Source of the DNA: Alistipes sp.
Lineage (GTDB): Bacteria; Bacteroidota; Bacteroidia; Bacteroidales; Rikenellaceae
Reading direction: 5' to 3'
Assembly (NCBI GenBank): GCA_020026415.1
Contig: JAHHQL010000001.1
Location: forward strand, 124,001 to 188,000
Length of the DNA: 64,000 bases
Part shown: positions 16,744 to 24,198 of the stretch, piece by piece
Layout: every line of letters begins with the position of its first letter
Numbering within the stretch: position 1 is the stretch's first letter
Translations under genes and position numbers: made by a program
The notes under the pieces: model-generated
Seen by the model: the letters and a program-made list of their open reading frames with translations, nothing else
Told to the model about the DNA's origin: nothing
Database searches by the model: none

Positions 16744-18108
16744 ATGAAAGATCAGAAAAACGACTCGAATTTCGCGCTTGCGCGTTTTGGACGCGACAAA
16801 CGTACTCGTACCGTGACGGCAGAGGGTGAGCGCATCGAGCGTCGCCCGAGTTCGCAGCGTGACGTTGCCGATTCGGAGCACAAATCAAATTTTGGATCAT
16901 ACGACAAAAAGCCGTATCGCTCGTCGTTCAATCCCAATTTCTCGGAGGATAACCGTCCGAAATTCGGAGACCGTCAGCGTGAGGATCATGGCGGGAACCG
17001 CTTCTCGAACCGCGGGCGTTCGCAGGGCGAGGGAGGCCGTCGTTTCGGTGGCGACCGTGACCGTTCCTATGGTGAGGGCGGTCGTAAATCATACGGTGAT
17101 CGTGACCGCTCGTTCGGCGGTGATCGCGAACGCCGTTCCTATGGCGAGCGCAAGTCGTACGGCGCAGGCCGTCCTTCGCGCCGACCGGGAGAGGAGTATT
17201 CGACTTATGAGGATTTCGATCGCGAACGTTCGGAGCATCGCGGTTTCGAGTACAAGGCCGGCGGCCGTAACGGTGCTCACGACCGTCGCTTCTCGGATCG
17301 TCAGGGCAATCGTCGCATGCAGGGAGGAAAACCCTACCGCAAGTTCGGCGACGAGAAACCCTCGTACCCCAAATATAACCCCGAAAAGCAGACGGGTGCC
17401 ATGCGTCTGAACCGTTTCATCGCCCAGTCGGGTATCTGCTCGCGCCGTGAGGCCGACGATTTCATTCTGGCAGGTGTGGTTTCGGTCAATGGCGTTATCG
17501 TATCGGAACTCGGTACGAAGGTGATGCCCGATGATGTGGTCAAGTTCAACGACAGCCGTGTACAGGGCGAAAAGAAGGTCTATCTGGTGCTGAACAAGCC
17601 GAAGGGTTTCGTAACATCGCTGGAGGATCCCCATGCCGACAAGACCGTGATGGAGTTGGTGAAGGATGCCTGCTCGGAGCGTATCTACCCCGTAGGACGT
17701 CTGGATAAGAACAGTGTGGGTTTGTTGCTGTTCACCAACGACGGTGATCTCACGAAGCAACTGACGCATCCCTCGTATGCCAAGAAAAAGATCTATCAGG
17801 TGACTTTGGACAAACCGTTCACCCGTGCCGATATGGATCGCATCACCGAAGGAATCACGCTGGAGGATGGCGAGATCTATGCCGACGAGGTATCGTATGT
17901 TTCGGAGGATAAGAAGGAGATCGGCATCGAGATCCATTCGGGTCGTAACCGTATCGTGCGCCGTATGTGCGAGTTTCTGGGTTACGAGGTGAAGAAACTC
18001 GACCGCGTTTATTACGCAGGTCTTACGAAGAAGAACCTCAAACGCAGTCAGTGGCGTTTCCTGAGCGATGTTGAGGTGAACCGCCTCAAGTCGGGGCAGT
18101 ACGAATAA
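16744..18108 (+). CDS. RluB/RsuA-type rRNA pseudouridine synthase with long basic N-terminal tail
   Basis: Makes pseudouridine in ribosomal RNA (RluB/RluE/RsuA family). Residues 220-280 are an S4 RNA-binding domain (MRLNRFIAQSGICSRREAD) and residues 290-440 the catalytic domain with the motif YPVGRLDKNSVGLL, in which Asp321 is the expected nucleophile. The first 219 residues are a disordered tail packed with Arg, Gly, Ser, Asp and Tyr, with irregular repeats such as GDRDRSFGG and RRSYGERKSYG. Similar tails occur in Bacteroidetes homologues and may bind RNA. A TACCTTTG promoter lies upstream and a strong terminator downstream; monocistronic. The target base (23S or 16S) cannot be read from the sequence. 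Confidence 0.92.
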   Translation: MKDQKNDSNFALARFGRDKRTRTVTAEGERIERRPSSQRDVADSEHKSNFGSYDKKPYRSSFNPNFSEDNRPKFGDRQREDHGGNRFSNRGRSQGEGGRRFGGDRDRSYGEGGRKSYGDRDRSFGGDRERRSYGERKSYGAGRPSRRPGEEYSTYEDFDRERSEHRGFEYKAGGRNGAHDRRFSDRQGNRRMQGGKPYRKFGDEKPSYPKYNPEKQTGAMRLNRFIAQSGICSRREADDFILAGVVSVNGVIVSELGTKVMPDDVVKFNDSRVQGEKKVYLVLNKPKGFVTSLEDPHADKTVMELVKDACSERIYPVGRLDKNSVGLLLFTNDGDLTKQLTHPSYAKKKIYQVTLDKPFTRADMDRITEGITLEDGEIYADEVSYVSEDKKEIGIEIHSGRNRIVRRMCEFLGYEVKKLDRVYYAGLTKKNLKRSQWRFLSDVEVNRLKSGQYE

Positions 18109-18131
18109 TCTGTTACAAAGCGATTTATAAA

Positions 18132-18165
18132 AAACGGGTGAGCGGAAAGGCTCACCCGTTTTTTT
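18132..18165. terminator. Bidirectional terminator
   Basis: 12-bp perfect stem (AAACGGGTGAGC at 18132-18143, GCTCACCCGTTT at 18150-18161) with T tract; A-rich on the opposite side. Shared by the pseudouridine synthase gene and the convergent small GNAT gene. Confidence 0.92.
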
Positions 18166-18454
18166 ATTCTTTGTACCACATGCCCTGCCATTCGGGATGA
18201 CGTTCGATCCAGCGAATGATGTAAGAACAATGAGGAATGATTTTACGTTTCTGCCTTTTCAATTCCTCCAAAACATCGACCGTCAATTCCGCGGCGATGC
18301 CCTGTCCCTCGTACTCTTCGGGGACGATCGTGTGGGTCAAAAACAACGCATCGGGGCCTTCGATATAGGTGATGAAGGCTTTTGCTCCGTTGCCGAGGTC
18401 AAATTCGTAGCGATGTTCCGCAGGATTGTGTTTCAGTTCATATCTCTTTTCCAT
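18164..18454 (-). CDS. Small GNAT-like acetyltransferase (YidJ/NATD1 type)
   Basis: A 96-residue single-domain protein of the short GNAT branch (COG2388, YjdJ/NATD1-like). It has the core FLTHTIVPEEYEGQGIAAELTVDVL, where EGQGIA is the acetyl-CoA loop, and the C-terminal IIPHCSYIIRWIERHPEW, with the Pro-x-Cys-x-(Y/W) pattern of this group. The ATG at 18454 gives the standard family length; an in-frame start at 18481 would add nine residues not typical of the family. The biological acceptor is not known for most members. It is transcribed convergently to the pseudouridine synthase gene. Confidence 0.85.
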   Translation of the reverse strand: MEKRYELKHNPAEHRYEFDLGNGAKAFITYIEGPDALFLTHTIVPEEYEGQGIAAELTVDVLEELKRQKRKIIPHCSYIIRWIERHPEWQGMWYKE

Positions 18455-18565
18455 GGACGTAAAAATTTTTTGAACACCCAAAGATAAGTCATGGCTCGGA
18501 ATGTTGGGCGAATTATTCCGGATAATTTCTTATTCCCGGCAATCTTTTTAATTTTGTGTCCCGAA

Positions 18566-19609
18566 ATGAACTCTTTTGTTGAAATATTATCCCGCTGGTA
18601 CGCTCTTGAGGGGCGTGATCTGCCGTGGCGTGCAACGCGCGATCCCTATCTCATTTGGCTTTCGGAGGTTATCCTCCAACAGACGCGCGTGGAGCAGGGG
18701 ACAGCCTATTATATGCGCTTTGCGGAGCGTTTCCCAAGGGTGGAATTTCTGGCCGAAGCCTCGGAGGACGAGGTGTTGAAATTGTGGCAGGGACTGGGCT
18801 ATTACAGCCGTGCCCGGAATCTGCACGCGGCGGCACAACAGATCGTCGGGGAGTGGGGCGGACAATTTCCCCGCACTTTGGAGGAGGTGCGCCGACTGAA
18901 AGGTGTGGGCGAATATACCGCAGCGGCGATTTGCTCGGCGGCATTCGATCTGCCATGCGCCGCGGTCGATGGAAATGTCTATCGCGTGCTGTCGCGCCTG
19001 TATGATGTCGAGGAGGCGATCGACTCCGCGGCGGGAAAACGCACCTTCCGAGTGTTGGCCGAAGAGATGATGCGCGGGGCACGTCCGTCGATCCATAATC
19101 AGGCGATGATGGATTTCGGGGCGATGATCTGCACACCGCGTTCGCCACGGTGCGGGGAATGCCCGTTGCAGGATCTCTGTATGGCGCGGGCGGCGGGGAC
19201 GATCGAGCAGCGACCCGTGAAAAACGGACGACAAAAGGTGCGCGAAAGGTGGTTCAACTATTTGGATCTCATATCAGAAGGCCGCTCGGTGCTGGTGCGC
19301 CGCGGAGCAGGCGACATTTGGCAGGGACTTTATGAATTTCCGCTGGTGGAACGCGATAAACCGCTTTCGCTGGAGGAACTTGCAAACTGCGAGGAATTTA
19401 AGGAGTGGGTCGGCATGGACTGGACTTTGAAGGGAAAGACGGCTCTGAAACCACACCGTTTGTCGCATCAGTTGCTCCATGCGGAGGTGTGGCAGTTGGA
19501 GGTTATGCGGTTTACGCCCAAGGCGGAAGCGAGTGCGTTGGACGTTGCGGAGATCGGACAGAGGGCGGTACCCCGATTGTTGGAGTTGTACTTGAATAAA
19601 AAAGGGTGA
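18566..19609 (+). CDS. mutY: Adenine DNA glycosylase MutY
   Basis: Removes adenine opposite 8-oxoguanine. The HhH-GPD domain shows SEVILQQTRV with catalytic Glu34, the helix-hairpin-helix LKGVGEYTAAAI, and VDGNVYRVLSRL with catalytic Asp135. The 4Fe-4S loop is intact as C-x6-C-x2-C-x5-C (CTPRSPRCGECPLQDLC). The C-terminal third is the NUDIX-like 8-oxoG recognition domain. The ATG at 18566 is chosen to give the family N-terminus; the frame is open further upstream. TAATTTTG at 18549-18556 resembles a -7 box but is very close to the start. Confidence 0.95.
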   Translation: MNSFVEILSRWYALEGRDLPWRATRDPYLIWLSEVILQQTRVEQGTAYYMRFAERFPRVEFLAEASEDEVLKLWQGLGYYSRARNLHAAAQQIVGEWGGQFPRTLEEVRRLKGVGEYTAAAICSAAFDLPCAAVDGNVYRVLSRLYDVEEAIDSAAGKRTFRVLAEEMMRGARPSIHNQAMMDFGAMICTPRSPRCGECPLQDLCMARAAGTIEQRPVKNGRQKVRERWFNYLDLISEGRSVLVRRGAGDIWQGLYEFPLVERDKPLSLEELANCEEFKEWVGMDWTLKGKTALKPHRLSHQLLHAEVWQLEVMRFTPKAEASALDVAEIGQRAVPRLLELYLNKKG

Positions 19610-19627
19610 ATTTCGATTCACCCTTTT
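19600..19627. terminator. Bidirectional terminator between mutY and exchanger gene
   Basis: 12-bp perfect stem (AAAAGGGTGAAT at 19600-19611, ATTCACCCTTTT at 19616-19627) with a four-base loop; overlaps the end of mutY. Confidence 0.88.
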
Positions 19628-19633
19628 CTGTTT

Positions 19634-20584
19634 TTAGAAGATCAGCAGACCGAGGTAAGCAATGTATATCGAGATGAAGATCGCACCTTCGACACGATCC
19701 AATTCCCGACTTCGGAACGTGTAGGCCGCAACGAACAGTAACACCGAACCGAGCAGTACCATCATAATGTCGAAGAGTGTGATTCCGCCCATGGCCAGCG
19801 GGGTGATCGTCGAACTGATGCCGAGAATGAGCAGGATGTTGGCGATGTTCGAACCGATGATGTTGCCTAAGGCCATACCGCTGTGACCTTTCACGACCGA
19901 TACGACCGACGAGGCCAGTTCGGGAAGCGACGTACCGCCTGCCACCAACGTGATGGCGATGACCGATTCGCTGACGCCCCACGCCTTGGCGATGGCGATT
20001 GCCTCCTCCAAAAAGAGATTGCCGCCGTAGATCAGTCCCGCAAGACCGCCCGCGATGGAAAGAACGGCAATTAAGACATTTCCCTGCGGTGTTGCGCCCG
20101 ATGCTCTGGCTTTCTCTTCGCGGTAGCCTTTGCGGATCGAATAGGCCATCAGTCCGATGTAAATCAAGAGCATGATGATGCCGTCGATGCGGTTGATCGA
20201 ATCCTCCTCCGCGCCCCAGATCGCCACATCGAGCGTCATTACGAGCAGCAGCAGCGAGGTGAATACGCCGAAGGGAATATCCCGGCGGATGTTGTTCCGA
20301 GTCAGGGCAATCGGCGTGATCAGGGCGCAGACGCCGCCGATGGCAAATATGTTGAAAATGTTTGAACCGACAATGTTACCGATCGCCACGGAACTCTCGC
20401 CCTTGAGGGCCGACAGCACCGATACGACCAGTTCGGGCATCGATGTGCCGACAGCGACGATCGTCAATCCGATCACAAATTCGGGTACATGTAACTTTTG
20501 GGCGATGACGGTCGATCCGTTGGTCAGAAAATTGGCACCGAAAAGAATCAATGCCAGTCCTACGATTAAAAGAAGGTATTCCAT
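19634..20584 (-). CDS. Calcium/sodium antiporter (YrbG-like, CaCA family)
   Basis: A 316-residue membrane protein with the two inverted alpha repeats of the cation/Ca2+ exchanger superfamily: GTSMPELVVSVLSAL with IVGSNIFNI in the first half and GGTSLPELASSVVSV with IIGSNIANI in the second. The acidic residues in these repeats form the Na+/Ca2+ sites. About ten helices are visible. The gene starts 20 bp after the ZIP gene on the same strand, so divalent cation uptake and export seem to be co-expressed. K+ dependence cannot be judged. Confidence 0.93.
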   Translation of the reverse strand: MEYLLLIVGLALILFGANFLTNGSTVIAQKLHVPEFVIGLTIVAVGTSMPELVVSVLSALKGESSVAIGNIVGSNIFNIFAIGGVCALITPIALTRNNIRRDIPFGVFTSLLLLVMTLDVAIWGAEEDSINRIDGIIMLLIYIGLMAYSIRKGYREEKARASGATPQGNVLIAVLSIAGGLAGLIYGGNLFLEEAIAIAKAWGVSESVIAITLVAGGTSLPELASSVVSVVKGHSGMALGNIIGSNIANILLILGISSTITPLAMGGITLFDIMMVLLGSVLLFVAAYTFRSRELDRVEGAIFISIYIAYLGLLIF

Positions 20585-20604
20585 TTATGTGTTTTTAGTG
20601 TGTG

Positions 20605-21435
20605 TTACGACATCATTACAAGGCTTACGGCCATAACGGCCATGCCTGCGATAAATCCGTAGATGGAGATATGCGCCTCGCCATATTCGCGGGCTGCGGG
20701 CAGCAACTCGTCGATCGAGATGAAGATCATGATACCTGCCACGGCGGCAAGGATGCAACCCATCAGCGATGCCGACATGAAGGGCATCAGCAGGGCGCAC
20801 GCCAAGACGGCACCCACGGGTTCGGCCAGTCCCGACAGCACCGACATGTAGAAGGCTTTCTTGGCGTTGCCCGTCGCATAAAAAATAGGTACGGACACGG
20901 CGATGCCTTCGGGGATGTTGTGGATGGCGATGGCGGCGGCAATGGCAATACCGAGCGAGGTGTTGTTCACAGCCGAAGTGAAGGTGGCGATGCCTTCGGG
21001 AAAGTTGTGGATGGCGATGGCCAGAGCGGTCATCACACCCGTGCGCATCAGGCGATGTTCCGAAGGGGCGGGCTTGTGGGTGTTGTGCTTCTCGATTTCG
21101 TCGATCTCCTCGATGCGGTGCGCCTCGTGAGGGTTCTCGAACGAGGGGACCAATTTGTCGATGACGGCAATCAAAAGAATGCCCGCAAAGAAACTCAACA
21201 CGGTGAAGATCGTGCCGGGTTTGTCGCCCCATTGCGAACAAAGGGCAACTTCCGCCTCCTGAAACAATTCGACGAACGACACATAGACCATCACGCCGCC
21301 TGACAAACCCAGCGAAAACGACAACAGACGTTTGTTGGTGCGGTGGGCGAAGAACGCAATGGCCGACCCGATGCCGGTGGCAAGACCTGCACCGAGTGTC
21401 AGTAGTAAAGGGATGAGTATTTCCTGAGTTTCCAT
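20605..21435 (-). CDS. ZIP family divalent metal transporter (ZupT-like)
   Basis: A 276-residue importer of Zn2+ or related metals. The two metal-site helices are clear: AIAIHNFPEGIATF and AIAIHNIPEGIAVS (HNxPEG motifs). A charged cytoplasmic loop with several His residues (ENPHEAHRIEEIDEIEKHNTH) lies between helices 3 and 4, typical of the family. The ATG at 21435 is chosen because a consensus promoter (TTTG-N19-TATCTTTG) sits 24-54 bases upstream, which rules out the longer open frame. First gene of an operon with the Na+/Ca2+ exchanger. Confidence 0.93.
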   Translation of the reverse strand: METQEILIPLLLTLGAGLATGIGSAIAFFAHRTNKRLLSFSLGLSGGVMVYVSFVELFQEAEVALCSQWGDKPGTIFTVLSFFAGILLIAVIDKLVPSFENPHEAHRIEEIDEIEKHNTHKPAPSEHRLMRTGVMTALAIAIHNFPEGIATFTSAVNNTSLGIAIAAAIAIHNIPEGIAVSVPIFYATGNAKKAFYMSVLSGLAEPVGAVLACALLMPFMSASLMGCILAAVAGIMIFISIDELLPAAREYGEAHISIYGFIAGMAVMAVSLVMMS

Positions 21436-21458
21436 TGGAGGCGGGCGTTTATCGGTTG

Positions 21459-21489
21459 CAAAGATAGTGTTATGGGGGTAAAATGCAAA
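21459..21489 (-). promoter_or_regulatory. Promoter of the ZIP-exchanger operon
   Basis: On the minus strand, TTTG (21489-21486), a 19-bp spacer and TATCTTTG (21466-21459): a full match to the Bacteroidetes housekeeping consensus. Confidence 0.8.
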
Positions 21490-21612
21490 TTCGGAAGTGG
21501 CAAAATACCCTAAAATACTCATTTTTAGGGAGGCCTCATCCGGCGAGGAAACGGGGCGGGTGAGCCTTGAGCGAAATTGTCGATTAATTGTTGAAAAAAA
21601 GCCCGAAAAAGT

Positions 21613-21643
21613 TTTGCGGACCACGGGAATTGTCCTACATTTG
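21613..21643 (+). promoter_or_regulatory. Promoter of the pyrimidine operon
   Basis: TTTG at 21613-21616, a 19-bp spacer and TACATTTG at 21636-21643: an exact -33/-7 match. Predicted start near 21650, 23 nt before the leader ORF. Confidence 0.82.
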
Positions 21644-21672
21644 CACCCGGATATAAACCTCACCGTAACATT

Positions 21673-21780
21673 ATGACTCACAGACTCGACATATCTTCGG
21701 CGGAAGTTTTCTGGTCCTCGAATTTGTGGCCGATGTGCTGTTTTTTCCATTCTTACGGTGATTTTGTCTTATTAGGGTAA
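21673..21780 (+). CDS. Putative leader peptide of the pyrimidine operon
   Basis: A 35-codon ORF (MTHRLDISSAEVFWSS, continuing to a C-terminal DFVLLG) placed between the operon promoter and an intrinsic terminator. Its last codons (TTA GGG TAA) are the 5' arm of that terminator, so a ribosome reaching the stop would block hairpin formation. The second half of the ORF is U-rich (six Ts at 21741-21746, four at 21762-21765), as in the UTP-sensitive pause region of the E. coli pyrBI leader (pyrL). The peptide has no run of a single regulatory amino acid, which argues against a tRNA-charging attenuator. That it is translated is an inference. Confidence 0.6.
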   Translation: MTHRLDISSAEVFWSSNLWPMCCFFHSYGDFVLLG

Positions 21781-21804
21781 CTGTTTCGGTTGCCCTATTT
21801 TTTT
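21773..21804 (+). terminator. Attenuator terminator before pyrC
   Basis: Nine-pair stem TAGGGTAAC (21773-21781) with GTTGCCCTA (21789-21797), including one G-U pair, loop of seven, then seven Ts (21798-21804). It lies 12 bases before the pyrC start, so unless suppressed it would stop transcription into the operon. Confidence 0.85.
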
Positions 21805-21816
21805 ATGTCGTGAAGT

Positions 21817-23085
21817 ATGAAAACTTTCTATGTGAACGCCGCCGTTTTGAGAAACGGAACTTTGGTCGGAGGACGCATCGTTGTCGAGAACGGACGCATC
21901 GTGCCGGATTGCGATCCTTCTGGGAATGACCGTGTGGTCGATCTCAAGGGAAGGGTTTTGTTGCCCGGTCTGGTCGATGTTCATGTGCATCTGCGCGAGC
22001 CGGGTGCTCCGCGTAAGGAGACTGTCCTGACGGGTACGGCGGCGGCCGCCCGCGGCGGCTATACGACCGTATGTTCGATGCCGAATCTCAATCCCGCACC
22101 CGATACGGTTGCTACGCTCGAAGAACAACTTTCGATCATCCGTCGCGATGCGAAGATCCGCGTGATTCCCTACGGCTGCATCACCATGGGGCAGAAGGGT
22201 TGCGGCGAACTGGTCGATTTCGAGGCTCTGGCCGATAAGGTCGTGGGCTTCTCGGACGACGGTCGCGGCGTGCAGAGCGAAGAGTTGATGCAGGAGGCCA
22301 TGAGACGTGCCGCAAAGGTCGGACGTCCGATCGTTGCACATTGCGAGGTGGACGAACTGCTCAAGGGCGGATATATTCACGACGGTGCTTATTGCGCCGC
22401 ACACGGTCATAAAGGCATCTGCTCCGAAAGTGAGTGGCGGGAAGTGGAGCGTGACATCCGACTTGCCGCCAATGCGGGTTGTCAGTATCACGTCTGTCAT
22501 GTTTCGACCAAGGAGAGTGTCGAGTTCGTCCGCGAAGCCAAGGCGCGTGGCGAACGGGTGAGTTGCGAGACGGCTCCCCACTACCTGCTGCTCAACGAAA
22601 ACGATCTTCAGGAGGAGGGTCGCTTCAAGATGAATCCGCCGTTACGTTCCAAGGAGGATCAAGAGGCACTCCTGCGCGGTATCAAGGACGGCACGATCGA
22701 GGTGATTGCCACCGATCATGCACCCCACACGGTCGAGGAGAAGAGCCGCGGTCTGGCAGGCAGCCTGATGGGCATCGTGGGCATCGAGTGCGCCTTCCCG
22801 CTGTTATATACCTGCCTCGTAAAACGAGGTGTCGTGACACTCGGCGAGTTGGTTCGACTGATGAGCCTCAACCCGCGCCGTCTGTTCCGTCTGGAGGGCG
22901 GTATCGAAGTGGGCGACAAGGCCGACTTCGTGGTGATGGATCTTGAAGCCGAGTATAAGATCGACCCGGAGGAGTTCCTCTCGAAGGGACGCGCCACGCC
23001 GTTCGCGGGTTGGACGGTAAACGGGCGCACGATGCTGACGGTTGTCGAGGGGCGCGAGGTCTATACGTATGAAGAAAACAAATAG
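21817..23085 (+). CDS. pyrC: Dihydroorotase
   Basis: Zinc amidohydrolase that closes carbamoyl-aspartate to dihydroorotate, third step of UMP synthesis. The first metal motif is VDVHVHLREPG with His56 and His58; further conserved pieces are AHCEV, CHVSTKE (metal His) and VIATDHAPH (catalytic Asp and substrate His). At 422 residues it belongs to the long, class I (PyrC/AllB-like) type. First structural gene of the operon, immediately behind the attenuator. Confidence 0.95.
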   Translation: MKTFYVNAAVLRNGTLVGGRIVVENGRIVPDCDPSGNDRVVDLKGRVLLPGLVDVHVHLREPGAPRKETVLTGTAAAARGGYTTVCSMPNLNPAPDTVATLEEQLSIIRRDAKIRVIPYGCITMGQKGCGELVDFEALADKVVGFSDDGRGVQSEELMQEAMRRAAKVGRPIVAHCEVDELLKGGYIHDGAYCAAHGHKGICSESEWREVERDIRLAANAGCQYHVCHVSTKESVEFVREAKARGERVSCETAPHYLLLNENDLQEEGRFKMNPPLRSKEDQEALLRGIKDGTIEVIATDHAPHTVEEKSRGLAGSLMGIVGIECAFPLLYTCLVKRGVVTLGELVRLMSLNPRRLFRLEGGIEVGDKADFVVMDLEAEYKIDPEEFLSKGRATPFAGWTVNGRTMLTVVEGREVYTYEENK

Positions 23086-23106
23086 AAAACACACATTTTG
23101 AAAAAT

Positions 23107-24198
23107 ATGAAGCCATTCACTAAAAAAATCGTTCTCGAAAACGGCCGTGAGTTTTACGGCTACGGATTCGGAGCGGATCGTGAGACGATCTGTCAGATCG
23201 TTTTCAATACGGCGGTGGTCGGTTATCAGGAATTGATTTCCGATCCGGCCTATACGGATCAGATGGTGGTCATGACCTATCCGCTGATCGGTAACTACGG
23301 TCTTGCCGATGAGGATTACGAAACGAAGACGATCGCCGTGGGCGGTCTGATCGTTCGTGATTACAACGACACCCCGTCGAACTTCCGCTATACGCGCACG
23401 CTCAACGAAGTACTCGAAGAGCAGGGCATACCTGCCATCACGGGCGTCGATACCCGTATGATTACCCGCATCATTCGCGATGAAGGCAGTCAGAAGGCTC
23501 TCCTTACCGATGTTGCAACGTCGCACGAAGAGGCTATGCGGAAACTCGCCGAATTTACTCTTCCGGAGAATCTGATCGAGAAGGTGAGTTGCAAGAAACG
23601 CTGGTTCTCGCGTACGCCCAACCACCGTTTCGATGTAGTGGTGGTGGACTGCGGCATCAAGTACAGTACGATCCGTTGTCTGAACCAGCGTGGTTGCAAT
23701 GTGACGGTTGTCCCCTATGACGCTTCGGTCGAGGAGATTCTGGCGTTCCGTCCCGACGGATTGTTCCTGTCGAGCGGGCCGGGTACCCCCCAGCACGCCC
23801 GGTCGGTGATCGATACGGTGAAGGCTCTGAAAGGTCGTTTGCCGATCTTCGGTATCGGTCTGGGTCATCTGCTTGTTTCGATGGCTTACGGTGCACGCGT
23901 CGAGAAGATGAAGGCCGATCACCGCGGCATCAATCATCCGATACGTTCGCTGGAGACCAACCGCATTTCGATTACGAGTCAGAGTCAGAGTTACTCGGTG
24001 GTTGCCGATTCGCTGAAGAATACCGATCTGGAGATTACCCATGTCGATGTGCTGGATGGCGAAGTGGAAGGCATCCGCGCCAAATCCGAGCCTACGTTCT
24101 CGGTGCAGTTCCACCCCGAAAGTGCGGCGGGACAGCAATACAGCGTGGATTTGTTCGATAAGTTTATTAAATTGATGGAGGAACACAAAAATGCCTAA
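23107..24198 (+). CDS. carA: Carbamoyl-phosphate synthase small subunit, glutaminase site degenerate
   Basis: A 363-residue CarA with the N-terminal domain (VVGYQELISDPAYTDQ) and a C-terminal class I amidotransferase fold. The nucleophile elbow, normally GICLGHQ, here reads GIGLGHL: the catalytic Cys is Gly251 (codon GGT at 23857-23859) and the following Gln is Leu. The glutamine-contact segment that is ITAQNHG in E. coli is ITSQSQS here. The distal His-Glu pair remains (FHPE). By family knowledge this protein should not hydrolyse glutamine, so it may act only as a structural partner of CarB, which would then use free NH3, as in vertebrate CPS1. The start is the ATG at 23107; a TTG at 23098 is less likely. 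The gene overlaps carB by 8 bases. Confidence 0.92.
   Translation: MKPFTKKIVLENGREFYGYGFGADRETICQIVFNTAVVGYQELISDPAYTDQMVVMTYPLIGNYGLADEDYETKTIAVGGLIVRDYNDTPSNFRYTRTLNEVLEEQGIPAITGVDTRMITRIIRDEGSQKALLTDVATSHEEAMRKLAEFTLPENLIEKVSCKKRWFSRTPNHRFDVVVVDCGIKYSTIRCLNQRGCNVTVVPYDASVEEILAFRPDGLFLSSGPGTPQHARSVIDTVKALKGRLPIFGIGLGHLLVSMAYGARVEKMKADHRGINHPIRSLETNRISITSQSQSYSVVADSLKNTDLEITHVDVLDGEVEGIRAKSEPTFSVQFHPESAAGQQYSVDLFDKFIKLMEEHKNA

Noticed and set aside
21673..21780. Tryptophan- or phenylalanine-type attenuator peptide
   Set aside because: Two Trp and four Phe codons are scattered rather than in a run, and the operon is pyrimidine synthesis; U-rich pausing fits better.
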